A stretch of DNA of 64,000 nucleotides from Clavulina sp. PMI_390 (taxonomy: Eukaryota > Basidiomycota > Agaricomycetes > Cantharellales > Hydnaceae), in NCBI GenBank assembly GCA_015039315.1, contig WIDE01000039.1:192309-256308 (forward strand), read 5' to 3'. A program made the translations under genes and the position numbers. This document shows, piece after piece, positions 10,937 to 21,715 of this stretch. A model generated the notes under the pieces. The model had not been told where the DNA came from and made no database searches. It worked only from the letters and a program-made list of their open reading frames with translations. The stretch's first letter is position 1. The number at the start of each line of letters is the position of its first letter.

Positions 10937-12919
10937 CTACATTCGACTCAGAAACGGTTTGCCGTCCAAAACCTTCTTAAGAGCAGCCACCTCCGGCCCT
11001 GTCGTCGTGAAAATCCTAGTCTCAGCAGGCCCGAACTCTCCGAAGCCAAGAGCAAATGGGCCTTCTCTCTCCCAAACCTTATCATCTAGTTCCAGCTTCT
11101 GCTGCTCATTAAGATCCGTTCTTTCCGCCCACGACCATATACCACATGATGAGTGTATCTCTATCACGGATGCATCTCCTCCCGCTTGCGAGAGGATCGA
11201 TGCCACCCCATCCAGAAATGATGGAGTCGCCTCGGACGAGAGCCCTGATCCGGGGAGGATAGACAGACGTGCTTCTCGAGTTGCTGATGCCTCGTGTGCT
11301 CGTTTGATGAGTCGAGCTATGATTGGCAGGGCGGCCGGTGCCTTGATGGCACCTCCGCTAAAACGATGGATGGTCCGTTGAGTTCAGTTGAGCCAATTAG
11401 CTTGGCTATGCACACGTATGCAATGGCTTGCCTTGTAAGGATTCTTGTGATGCCGGGAACTCGAGCAATATCATCAAAAGCTAATCTCAACAATATTCAT
11501 GGGTTCAGTATTCAGAGCAATTTAAACGAATCGGAGGCTCGTACCTTCGTCAAGATCCCTTGTCACGTCAAAGGCACGATGGAAAGTCACTAAAAATTTC
11601 GCCAGACAAATACTTATTCTCCAGAAATATTTCGAAAGAGCGAGCCACATTACGTGCCTTGCAAGGGTGCAGCGGCCTCCGCTAGTCTATGAGCACGGAT
11701 GAGCACGATCGAGCTACATGGTATATCGTCTCCGCCGGCGCTCTTGGGCGCTCCGGCATCAAACAGAGTGTTTACGGCACTTACTCCTTCGCTTGGTGGA
11801 CATTCACTCTCCCTTCATTCGTCAGCACTCCGAAAACCACGCCCGCGACGCCCACGCCCATGGACTTGAAAACTCCGATATCCTCCTTCATTGTGGCTAT
11901 TTCGTCCGCTGTGTAGACGAAATGACCTAGGCGAGGTCGAACCATAACCTAAAGTGGGTTGGAGTCGGTGTCAATTCACATCTCCAAAGAGGTGCATGGC
12001 CCGGAAACAGGAGGAGATGAGTTTAAATGAGCGAGAGAATCGCTATCAGTCAAAAGGAAAAAGAAGGATAGAGGGGCACATTAGATGCGCGTGGCGATGG
12101 CAGCTGTTGCTTGTCAGTATTGACATATTGACAGGCCATGACGGTCACAGGCGGTTCATTCCTTGAACCCCCTCCGAAAGCAACTTTTGCAGGGTCCAAA
12201 ATCTGCCCCAGTCGCACGAGGGGGCCCCAGTGCCACAGAGCGCGGTATTGGCCAAGCACGAATGGGCGACATTATGGTAGGCCGAGCCAGCAAACGAGGT
12301 AACGCTCCTGAGTGCGCACAACTGGAACCCACTTGAACAATCATGAGTTACAAAGAGAGCTTACATGCATTACAGCATTAGGAAACTCCCGTTGAATGAG
12401 CTTTACTAGCCCAACAGAAGGTGTTCCTCCGCCAGCGATCCCTACTGTGCTGCAGACCTAGACCAGCACATAAACACATCAGATTCGTCGAATGGCCAGA
12501 TCAAGGACGCAGATTAGCGTGCGGGGGCATAGCACAAGCGAAGCGGCGCATGAGCCACAAAGCGTAAAGTAATATCGGAGTCAGCGGAGGGAGGCGGCGA
12601 GACTGCTTGGAGGAGGATGATGGGATAATCACTTCGAGTCTATCGGCCCCGTTATGCAACGCACTATCGGTAGTTTCCGTGTGCGATTAATTGGGACGAT
12701 TTGATCGGTCGAGAGAATTCGTAACATGGTCGCATACAGTAATCAGATAGGACAGGAGAAACGGGGACCGCCAGTCAGTCCTTACAGATCGGAGTTCGAG
12801 TCGGACACTCGATGCTAAGAAACACTGAATTCAGCGCGAACTCACTTCCTTGCGGATTCGAGCGAATCGATGCAGACTTCTAACGCGATCGGTGGATGGC
12901 TGGTAGTAGGCGGCGACAT
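10937..12919 (-). CDS. CUTC: CutC-family protein (copper homeostasis protein homologue)
   Basis: Eight exons rebuilt by phase: 12919-12846, 12663-12633, 12457-12365, 11948-11785, 11686-11658, 11589-11545, 11480-11432 and 11357-10937, totalling 906 nt (301 aa). Family TIM-barrel motifs appear in order: IALEVCIDSLESA at the N terminus, NGADRLEVCSTVGIAGGGTPS, VMVRPRLGHFVYTADE, GVVFGVLTNEGRVN, VTFHRAFDVTRDLDE, ILTSGGA and SVIEIHSSC. CutC proteins were linked to copper tolerance in bacteria and bind Cu(I) in humans, but their biochemical reaction is not settled. Most of the gene is invisible as open frames because exons are 29-164 nt long. Two introns start with GC rather than GT, and intron 3 is 416 nt, far above its neighbours. 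COX15, needed for a copper enzyme, is next downstream on the same strand. Confidence 0.9.
11358..11431 (-). other. GC-AG intron in CUTC (intron 7)
   Basis: The exon ends ACA AG and the intron begins GCAAGCC, the classic GC-donor context AAG/GCAAG. It ends TTTTAG and the next exon restores AGC GGA GGT (the TSGG motif). No GT donor gives the conserved frame. Confidence 0.8.
11590..11657 (-). other. GC-AG intron in CUTC (intron 5)
   Basis: The exon ends TTG CAA G and the intron begins GCACGTAATG and ends TTTTTAG. Joining gives GTG ACT TTC (VTFHRAFD). The nearby GT three bases downstream, after AC, would break the frame of the conserved motif. Confidence 0.7.
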
Positions 12920-13644
12920 TTTGAGAGTGAGAATTGAACAGTGTTCAGAAACTGGAAGCCACTGCTTCACCGTCAAGCGTCAACACCATGCTACTGGGCG
13001 CAGAGAGAGGCGTGTCCCTAGGGATCCCTGGAACCGCCACAGCATTCAAAGGAGCTATCTATTGTTTACGATCAGATTATACCTTGCAGTATTATTGGCC
13101 CCAGGTGTTGTAGTGTGACATGAGCAACCTAGCCCTGGCTCATCCTTCGTGGAGAAGGCTCGGAAACATAGGAGATTTTATATTCTGTAGGTTTCCAAAA
13201 TAGAAGAAGATATAAAACAGCAAACCGCTAGAGTGTAGCGTTTATATCCAAAGTGAGGTGTCGACAAACGGGAGTTTGGTCTCAGAGCCACGGTGCTGGT
13301 GTGACAGTGAAGACCAGGGAGACCCAGGGAGAAAGCTAGATGTATAGTAAACCAGCGAAAGGCCGAAGGATGAAGCAACTCCTCCGTACGTCGATGGCGG
13401 GGACATCAAACAGGGAAGGAGAGGATGAGATAGACCGACGTGAACCGCTAGAAAAGGTGCTCATTCGCGCTCTTATTCTAATAGAGAGAGATTACTGAAG
13501 AATTAATGATGAATTATGCTGCTGTCCCTTGACGCACTTCGGTGAACCATGACTTGGGAGAGACGAACTCGGGAAATGGCATTAGAAGCCGCTATTGCCC
13601 TAGCCTCAAGCTATCATTATAATATCCCCAAAGAACACGATGAC
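12920..13644. other. Intergenic: CUTC promoter and 3' flank of the next minus gene
   Basis: About 725 bp between two minus-strand genes. No credible coding, repeat or RNA gene is seen. Confidence 0.5.
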
Positions 13645-14372
13645 CTAGGGGTCAAGTTCCATAGCTGTATCGGCATCCCCTTCAGGAGCTATCACAGTTG
13701 CAGCCAATACCTCGTTGGTACTAGCGGTCATGATCTCAGGTTCATCGTCAGAGTCACTTGGCGCTGGCGGCGGAACTATTGGGGGAGGTTTAAAGAGCAC
13801 AAGCGCAAGCCCGGAAGACTCGGCAGATTTTGGGATATCTGTGCTTCGATTAACGTCCCTCAATTTCTTGAGGAGTGTGGGGGAGATCGAGAAGTCTTTG
13901 GCTTCAGTTTCGCCGCCACCACCTAATTCATCTACGTCGTTTGAGTCCTCGCTGCCTGATTCCGAAGAAGAGTCAAGATCGAGTACAACGATACCTATGT
14001 GCGAGATAGACATGAAACCCTGAACAATTGCCTCACGATGTCGACATCAAGCAGTGACTCACGATCTTTCTCCGGCTCATACCACGACGGCGTCTTCATT
14101 TGAACTTCGGGAAGAGACTGCTCGACTGCTTGCATGGGAGGTTCTAGAGGAGATACTGGCGAAGGCAGTGATGCTGCAGAGACCTCTACAATCGCTGTGC
14201 CGCCCGACGAGACTGGGGAGGTGGGAATAGGGCTGGGCGACAAGCTCAGGGCAGCCATCTGTGTTTCAATCGGCCGACGGCGTTTTGGCGCCTTGTTTTC
14301 GACCAGTAGTTGCCCATCGCCGCTGCTGGCGTCATCGTCGTCATCGCGGCGCTTTCTCTTGGGCTTGAACAT
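13645..14372 (-). CDS. Small basic/acidic protein with a SUMO-interacting motif
   Basis: Two exons, 14372-14063 and 13994-13645, joined in phase 1 across a 68-nt intron to give 219 aa. The N terminus MFKPKRKRRDDDDD looks like a nuclear localisation signal followed by an acidic run. A Pro/Ser-rich disordered part follows. The second exon opens IVVLDLDSSSESGSED, a textbook hydrophobic SUMO-interacting core followed by acidic and phosphorylatable residues. Then comes a short helical stretch, SPTLLKKLRDVN, and an acidic tail. I recognise no enzyme or named family. It reads like a conserved disordered nuclear protein that may bind SUMO. Divergent from the Moco-sulfurase-like gene. Confidence 0.75.
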
Positions 14373-14382
14373 GAGTCACGTG
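14372..14382. promoter_or_regulatory. Overlapping TGAGTCA and CACGTG sites
   Basis: The sequence TGAGTCACGTG directly precedes the minus-strand start codon at 14372. It combines a Gcn4/AP-1-type heptamer with an E-box sharing the CA. It lies at one edge of the 679-bp divergent intergenic region (14373-15051). Function is inferred from motif and position. Confidence 0.35.
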
Positions 14383-15051
14383 AGCATGTTGATCTCTCGG
14401 ATTCTCCGACAGGAGCTATCTCCGAGTCCACGGCCTCATCGCACAACATGCGCCCCATTCTTTGTCACTTGTTGCTCCTGACAGGTGCCAAATTTGCAGC
14501 TGCCTGCGGGCCGCGATAAGTTCAACCGAGCCATAAATTAGCACCTGTCGTCTTCCTGAAACATCGGAGTGTTACATCACTTGGCCATTGTTGGGTTGTG
14601 GCTGGTGCCTCCCCCGTTGACTTGTCAGAGCAGAAATATGGGCTTATTGCTCTGGTTTCTTGATCTCAGCTCTCAAGAGTTGCATTCTTTCCGGCTAGGC
14701 GAAATGACTTTATCTTCGGAGTTCGGGCTGATTCGTTGCAGAAAGAGACAAATTAACTCGCTGGCTCACCAACAAAACTCGACCATATGCCGTTTCATCG
14801 TGCGAAGATGACTGATGGATGATTGTTAATCTCCCAACCCGTCGCAGCTCAATTATGCGGATGAGAGTCATCTGAATTGAGACATATCCACCCATCTCCA
14901 TAATTCATTATGGACCTGATCCAATGATACTCCATACGACCAGACGAGGAGTTCTCGAGCCTTAAAAATGGGTCATCCTGCGTTGCAGAGACCCCTCACC
15001 ACCTCCTTCCACCACCCTGCTCCCAGCTCCCCTTCATCCTCCTCAACCACC
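14373..15051. other. Divergent intergenic region
   Basis: Promoter space for the SIM protein (-) and the Moco-sulfurase-like gene (+). A TATA-like CCTTAAAA lies at about 14960-14967, followed by a strongly CT-rich leader up to ATG 15052, typical of fungal transcription starts. Confidence 0.5.
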
Positions 15052-17094
15052 ATGTCTTCCACTTCAACCCCCCGAGCTGTCGCACTCCCCCACTCTTACC
15101 AGAAGATGACCCTCACCTCCTTCTCCATCCGCCCCGAAGAGCCTGTCACCTCTGCCACACAACGCTTCGTCGCAGCACATCCCATATACCTGCAAACTTC
15201 TGCCATTGACGACCTCAGGGCAAAGGAGTTCACCCGCCTAAAGAATAACGGTGTCTACCTGGACTACACTGGAGCAGGTCTCTACCCAGAATCTCTCGTA
15301 AAGGAGCATAGCGAGCTTCTTCTCAACAATGTCTTCGGGAACCCTCATTCCGCGTCGCCTAGGTTCGTTCGTGCTTCTTCTTCCTAATGGTCGGTCGTGA
15401 AGCTTATCCCTTTTATGATAGTTCGATGCTGTCCTCTACCTATGCACATGCCGCCCGTCTCGCGGTTCTCAACTTCTTCGACGCCGATCCTAAGGAGTAT
15501 GAAGTTGTCTTCACAACCAACGCTTCCACCGCCCTTCGCATTGTGGGCGAATCTTACCCTTATGCCCGAGGGACTGAATCCCGTCTTGTGATTCCCACTG
15601 ATGCACACAACTCTGTGAACGGCCTTCGCGAGTTCGCTCGCAAAGCAGGCGCCCAGGTGCAATATGTACCCATGGAAGCGCCAGGGAAGCAGACCTTCCA
15701 GGCTCCCGACGACGGTGCAGACAGCCTTTTCGTCCTTACCGGGCAGTCTAACCTCTCTGGACTGAAGGGCAACTTGTCGCTCCTCGCTGAAGCCAAATTC
15801 CGCGGATATGACACGGTCCTCGACGCCGCTGCTTTGGCCCCCACAACCGCAATTTCCCTTCGATCCCTGAACGGCTCCGTCGATGCGATGGCCATTAGCT
15901 TGTATAAGCTGATCGGCTACCCGACAGGAGTTGGCTGCTTGGTGGCGAAAAAGTCATTCCTTACGAAGCTTCAGAAGCCTTGGTTCAGCGGTGGCTCTGT
16001 CCTTATCGTTCAGGTATGTCGATCCCACTTTCGCGAAGCTAGGAAATGGTCCCAGATTAACTTTCGATGTTCTCCGCCGCCTTCTATCACCGACAACTAT
16101 TCATTTGCCTAGGCCCCTAGTATGGGACGTCTGCTCCTCGAAGGCCACGAGCGATGGGAGGACGGGACAATTAACTTCCTATCGTGAGTCAGCTGTGCGC
16201 GATATCATCGGGAGCATTCTTATCTAACTGATTCTCTCGTATTCTACTCCATATGCACCCGCAATGCACCGCCGGTCCTTAATCTCTCCTGAAACCTCCG
16301 CTGGCAATACGTTCCTACCATCACTCGGGCTCTTGCGCCACGTACTACTATCGCCTGCTCATTATGCCGTCCCTATTGACAGCATGATCGCTATCCCCCG
16401 GGGCCTCCAGATCCTACACAATCATCTTCCCGTTCTCTCCCAGCGTCTCCCTCTCCTAATGCACTTTACGCTTTCCTCCCTCGCCTCGCTGAAACACAAG
16501 AATGGGAAACCTCTTGTTGATCTGCACTCTCCCTCTGGCCCTGATGAGTACTCTCCCACAACGCACGGCGCTGTGATCAGCATGTCCTTCCTCAAGCCCT
16601 CGGGCGAGCGCTTCCTGCCCCATGACATTGAAAACGCCGCGTCGCGCGCCAACATCCACGTTCGCGCGGGCTGCCTCTGCAACCCGGGCGCATCCACGAC
16701 CCTCACGGGTACCGCCAAGATGTTGAACGATTTCGACATGAAGCGCGTGGACGCGACTGGCAAGCAGGACACGCCCGCATCGATCGAGGAGTCATATGCT
16801 GCTAACGAGGAGATGGAATGGTTCATCCGCGACGGCGGTGTCGTCCGTATGGGCTTTGGTCTTGCTAGTGCCATCTCGGACGCAGCTGCATTCGTCGACT
16901 TCGCGCGGGCATTCATCAATGTTTCTGATGCAACCAAGGACGGCAAGACTGTCGGCGCGCCCAAGTTGCAGAAGATTGTGGAGGCCGAGATCATCCGGGA
17001 AGAGATTCCGCAGAGGAAGCGGAGGGACTCGACCATGATCGACAAGCTCCGCGGGCTTCGTCGCAGGGTTTCCCACTCTGTTCTCCCTCACTAG
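15052..17094 (+). CDS. Molybdenum cofactor sulfurase-like PLP enzyme (class V aminotransferase fold)
   Basis: Exons 15052-15362, 15422-16013, 16113-16183 and 16383-17094 total 1,686 nt (561 aa). The fold is that of NifS/Moco-sulfurase cysteine desulfurases: GVYLDYTGAGLYPESLV near the start, FTTNASTALRIV, a central ALFVLTGQSN-like region, the PLP lysine in SLYKLIGYPTGVG, and the persulfide-cysteine candidate in VRAGCLCNPGA. Eukaryotic Moco sulfurases add a C-terminal MOSC domain of about 300 residues. Here only a short basic tail (KRRDSTMIDKLRGLRRRVSH) follows, so this is a stand-alone NifS-like half. The ATG at 15052 is preferred because it has ACCACC before it and the in-frame ATG at 14968 abuts a TATA-like box. 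Intron 3 is 199 nt, about three times the local norm. Confidence 0.88.
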
Positions 17095-18110
17095 ACTTAC
17101 TAGATTAATTTCCTTTTGGCATTTCTCCTTTTTTAATATTCCTTCCATGCCTCTGCAAAACTTCGACTCACTCATTTTCTCGATTTCTCTCCTCTGGTCC
17201 TCTCTGGCTTTTATTGCGCACCCGCCCTCACTCGTTATTCAAGTTCAATTCACTCGCATCCTGATGTTTCCTTCCCCATCAACTCGTGTTATCCTTGATT
17301 TCCTTACTCTCTGTACTCGTAGTGTACTGACTGGACCCTAATGCATTTCCTCCACACCCTTGCCAACCTGTGCTGCTTCCGAACCATGGCAACCACCTCA
17401 ATATCCAAAAGCTCTTTGAACCAAGCCAGCGCATACAACCCCAAAATCGAGCTGTATGCAGCCTTTGCCAGAGATCGCTCTGTCCTCACTCCAAATGAAT
17501 ACCAGGGGTATCAGTTCCCACGCTCACATGCAACGGCCGCACCTTCACAGCATAACCCAGTTATCCCTTGCACATCGTTTGGATTTAGGCTAGTTACACT
17601 CTAAGAACCTTTTCGTCAGAGTCCATGCTTTCTGGAAATTCAGCTGCTCAGTGGCGGAGCCGTCATATGATCACCGTGTAGATCACCTGTCAAGTCAGTT
17701 TTCTGGCTCCAGGCTGGCCGGCCCCCCTAACGTGGACACGAGTTACAGATGATGGTCAATTTTGCATTTCTGAAGCGCGCCGATTGCATCTGAGACCATG
17801 GGCACGGGGAATGGAAAAGGTTAGTGAGATGCTGTGAAACCATGCTCCAGCCACATTGAGGGTGGCTCAATTTGTCGTCGCTGCCAATCCCGCATTGGTT
17901 GGTTGCGGAGCTTGATCTCCTTCTTCCCATCACAGATCTATTCCACTATGGCCTCTATATTTCAAAATCTGGTATTTGACATTCTCGGCTCGCGGCACTC
18001 AGGTACCAGGGTATAACTGACGTACTAGCTTCGCTCAAGGCAATTATCGAGGAACTTACCAACAAGAACCTTCCCCTTCTTGTGCCTTCTGCTAGACCCC
18101 TTCAGCTCGC
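17095..18110. other. Intergenic region
   Basis: 3' UTR of the previous gene (T-rich) and promoter of the first WSC gene. A frame at 17341-17604 begins with an ATG but has no splice partner or recognisable domain. No repeat or RNA gene is seen. Confidence 0.45.
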
Positions 18111-19874
18111 ATGATGGTTACTACCCCCGCTTTCTGGCTTGTTCTCCTAGCTATTAGCCTCGTACGTGCTAGCCCGCTTCAGTAAGCCCTCGATTATTAC
18201 AAAGGTCTATCTTTGGGACAGCACAATAACACTTGCCAACTAGGAATAAAAAGGAGATTATTGACCCTTCTTCTCTTGAAAAATACCACCCTCAAGAGCG
18301 CGGAATTCGTACACCAGCACCAGTCAAGTCGTATGGTACTTGGACCTACTATGGTTGCACACTTGACCTCCTCGCAAACGCCGATGGGCTTGCAGTTCAT
18401 ACCGGCCCGTCAAAGACAATGACACCCCAATACTGTATGGACACGTGCAATGGACACGGATTCGCTCTCGCCGGATTGCAAGGCGGGGATGACTGCTATT
18501 GTGGAAACGCACTGGACAAATTTACAATCAAAATCTTGCCCGCGTTTTGCGACTTTGCGTGCACGGGTATGTTTATATTACATCCAAATGCATCGACCGC
18601 TCAATCATTCTCCAGGCAACGCGGCTCTGACGTGCGGGGGCCTGTTGGCGGTGGATGTGTACACCCATCCCAGACCCTCATTGACCACCACATTCACTAC
18701 CACATACACTACCTCACGTACAGTCGCGTCGCTCTATACTACCACGATCGCCAGTTACACCACCTACACTGGTACTAGCTCCGTATATGTCTCTGAGCCG
18801 ACCAGCACGTTGGTGCTCGTCCCCTACACATACACAACGACGGTATCTGTACCTGTCGAGACAGCCTCTACAGCCGTCGTTCCAATTACGACCAGCACAA
18901 CTGTGGTTGGTGATGTGACTGTTTCGACGAGTGTGTATGCGTCAGAAACCGGCACTACCAGTGTTGAAGTCCCTTACACCATCACATCGACATCGTACTT
19001 TGCCGAAACCACGTCCACATTCGTGCCAGTGCCAACAACAGAAACGCTCACTGTCGGTGTCCTTACGACCACCGATGTGTCTGAGCTGGAAGGCTCAACG
19101 ACGTTGGCCACGCCGGTGTTGTCGACAGTTACGGCAACGACCACAGTACCAATTGTGATTCCTTCAACCACTATCAGCAGCAAGACGTTTTTCTATACTT
19201 CGTTTACCCTCTCCATCTTTACTGGCACGACATCGTTCATCGATCCACTCACGACCGTCTTTCAACCCGTTATCATCCTTACTACGCTTGCCAAAACTAT
19301 CACTACTACCTCGGTTCGTCCCGTTACGCTCACAGAAACGGTGAGCACAGGTGAGACGACCGTAATCCCGACGACGGTACAAAGTCATTTCGTCTCCACG
19401 ATCTATACTGTGGTGCCCACGAGCTACACGACCTATGTTCGAAGCATCATACCGACAGTCACTTCATCTGCATCGGTATACACGTCCACATCCGCTCATG
19501 TCAATTATATTCCCACCTCATCTCTCTCCCCGACTGGATTCACTCGGACCTTCGAAACCGGTAGCGTTTACACGGAGCCCACATCTACCACCTCGATCTA
19601 CACATACTCCTCAACCAATACGAACGCGTTGTACACCACTACTGTGCCCTCTGCCAGTGTGGGAACGGCCACGACGTCGACCACCAGCACGTATGAAACT
19701 GGGAGTGAGAGCTTCTTGACGTACACGACCACTGTGGAGAAGGATGTGACGTCGACCGGAAGCAAGACCGTGCTCAGCAAGACAACCGTCACGACAACGG
19801 TTACAACGGTTATAAGCCCTCCCGCTACAGCTACTCGGAAGGGCAGCGGCGGGCCTTGGTGGGGCTGGTGGTAG
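18111..19874 (+). CDS. Secreted WSC-domain protein with Thr/Ser-rich stalk (copy 1)
   Basis: Three exons: 18111-18181, 18244-18566 and 18616-19874, 550 aa. Exon 1 encodes a signal peptide (MMVTTPAFWLVLLAISLVRA, cut near RAS). Exon 2 holds a WSC domain with the expected cysteine pattern: YGCTLDLL, QYCMDTC, ALAGLQGGDDCYCG and FCDFACTG, finished by LTCGG in exon 3. WSC domains bind carbohydrate and occur in cell-wall sensors and fungal secreted proteins. The remaining roughly 400 residues are a Thr/Ser/Val stalk (repeating TTT, TSY, VPYTYTTT), likely heavily O-glycosylated. There is no TM helix or GPI signal; the end is KGSGGPWWGWW, an unusual Trp-rich tail. A paralogue follows 3.2 kb downstream. 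Likely cell-wall or extracellular matrix protein. Confidence 0.9.
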
Positions 19875-21220
19875 AACTTAGTTCTTCAGCGTTCTGAGGC
19901 TGTTACACATTACGTCTCATTACCTCTTGGCGACGTGTTTCTTGTGCTTAAAGCATGGGTTTCTGTTCTTTGGTCTTCGCTTCAGATCTATCTCTGCCTC
20001 TGATTGTTAGCCTCTATGTAGATTGATTTCCCTCCTCTTGGCTGTATGTGCGCACTTGCTTTTTTTTCCATCTCTTCGTTCATTCGGTCAATTCCAGGCC
20101 TGAGACCCTATTTGTATCAAATGATGCTCTTTGTGCTATCTTTGTGTCATCTCCTGCAGCTGATATACAGATATAATTGACGTTTATCTCTCATCTCGTG
20201 CACTCAACTATGACCAAAACATGAAGATAAGTCAGGGTTCCGGTTATAGAAAGGCGCCAAAACCATGATGACCTTCAGGAAGCCTAGGATCTGATGGTGC
20301 CTCGATAGGCCTATTGGACAGAAAAATAAGCGGCCCAATGGCTCTCAGGTTAGTGTCATTTATGCCGTTAAAGCATGCGACAATTACGTAGCCTTCAGGT
20401 TGGTTAGCTCTCGGGTCGGTTAATACAAACTAGACCCGAGCTCGTTCGGCGTTGAGCTAACAATGAATAACAATCTAATCACGCTCAGTCCGTTGAGTGT
20501 TACCCGTAAACGGCCCCAAAGGGCCCGAAAAACGTCGGTATTATGAGCGTGGTCGCGGTCCTCGCGCGATTAGTAATATAGACAGGAAATACAACTGCAG
20601 TATGGAGAAAAGGCAGGAAAGGGCAAGCATGGAAATTGAGTGACAGTCGAGAAAGAGAAAGGAAAGGAGCCCCACATACAAGGAATTGAACAACAGAGGA
20701 GCGGTGAACGGGGAGGATGGCGGGTAGGCCAGAAACGAGGGATGCGAGTCGCGAGGTACAGAAAATAATGGAGGGAATAACTAAGAGTGCGGAAAAGACT
20801 GGCATGCATACTCAGCAGCACTACACGGTAGCAGTAGAGGTGCGGCCACCTCAGACATACCTGGGATACAGCTATCCCGAACATCGATCAGGACGCTGTC
20901 TGCCGCCCGCAGGGTCCCATTCGACTCCCCACAGCACATCCTGCTACCTTTAGCGATACCACGCGCCTGTGCCACTAAAGGAGCGTACCTAAGTATGGGT
21001 CACTTCAATAGGAGGCACCCGTATTACGAGACAGGGTACCTACCGCCGTAGCGCGTCCCGACGCGCGCTTGCAGTACAGTCTTTCCAGGGCCAATGTCCG
21101 AAAGTTCGAACCCCCTTGGCCGAAAAAATTATTTCTCCCCCACAACGTCATTTCTTGGCTTGAAATTATGAATAATACTTCATGAGCGGTACATCGACTT
21201 TTTACAATAATTCGTTCGAA

Positions 21221-21715
21221 TTATATGGAGGGGAAACTTGCTGGGTGTGAGCTGCGCCCAAAATCACCCAAAAACAACCCCATCCATGCCCAAAGTCCGA
21301 ATGTGACAACCCGTGACATCTGATGTGCCGTAGACTTTATGAGAGAGAGAACCTCTTCCCTCGAGTGTGGAAGGGGAGCGGAGAAATAGGAAAGGTCAAA
21401 AGGGATCTCTGGTATCTTTTCGTACACAAATTCGGTGAGATTGTATGATGACGGGACTGAGAGGCGCGGATCAAGTGTGACATTGGCCGAAGACGCCTCC
21501 AACGCTCTTGGATACTGGAAAGGCCCTTTCAACTTCTCTATTACGTGCTACGCTTACCTTAGCTTTATTTATGAGCTTAGACACAACTATACTGAGCAAA
21601 AATGCACGGAAGACAATGCACAGACCTAGCAAAGTAAAGCGTGTGTCACGCTTCAACCCTTATACCTTGCTGAGTCTGCCCCTGACAACAATGACGCGCC
21701 TGTCGCATCATCCAT
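21221..21715 (-). CDS. Possible small gene, unrecognised
   Basis: Tentative. Starting at ATG 21715, a short exon ends GCA AG before GTATAAGG, a second exon begins after TTGCTCAG, and an intron of only 43 nt ending TTTCCAG leads into an open frame of about 100 codons that ends at 21221. That frame is varied in composition (LDPRLSVPSSYNLTEFVYEK, IPEIPFDLSYFSAPLP) with one hydrophobic stretch (VVTFGLWAWMGLFLG) near the C terminus. No family is recognised. The short intron and lack of homologue evidence keep this weak; it could be non-coding. Confidence 0.25.

Noticed and set aside
16264..16382. Extra N-terminal stretch MHRRSLISPETSAGN of the Moco-sulfurase-like last exon
   Set aside because: Family alignment by memory and phase (TC + C) place it in the intron; exon 4 starts at 16383.
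17341..17604. Short ATG-initiated frame after the Moco-sulfurase-like gene
   Set aside because: No splice partner, domain or composition supporting a gene; lies in 3' flank.
20500..20975. Hydrophobic minus-strand frames in the WSC spacer
   Set aside because: Overlapping frames of Ser/Pro/Leu-rich chance type; no ATG with good context and no splice-supported extension.
21090..21120. tRNA-like T-loop (AAGTTCGAACCCCC)
   Set aside because: No matching acceptor, D or anticodon stem could be found in the 80 bp around it.
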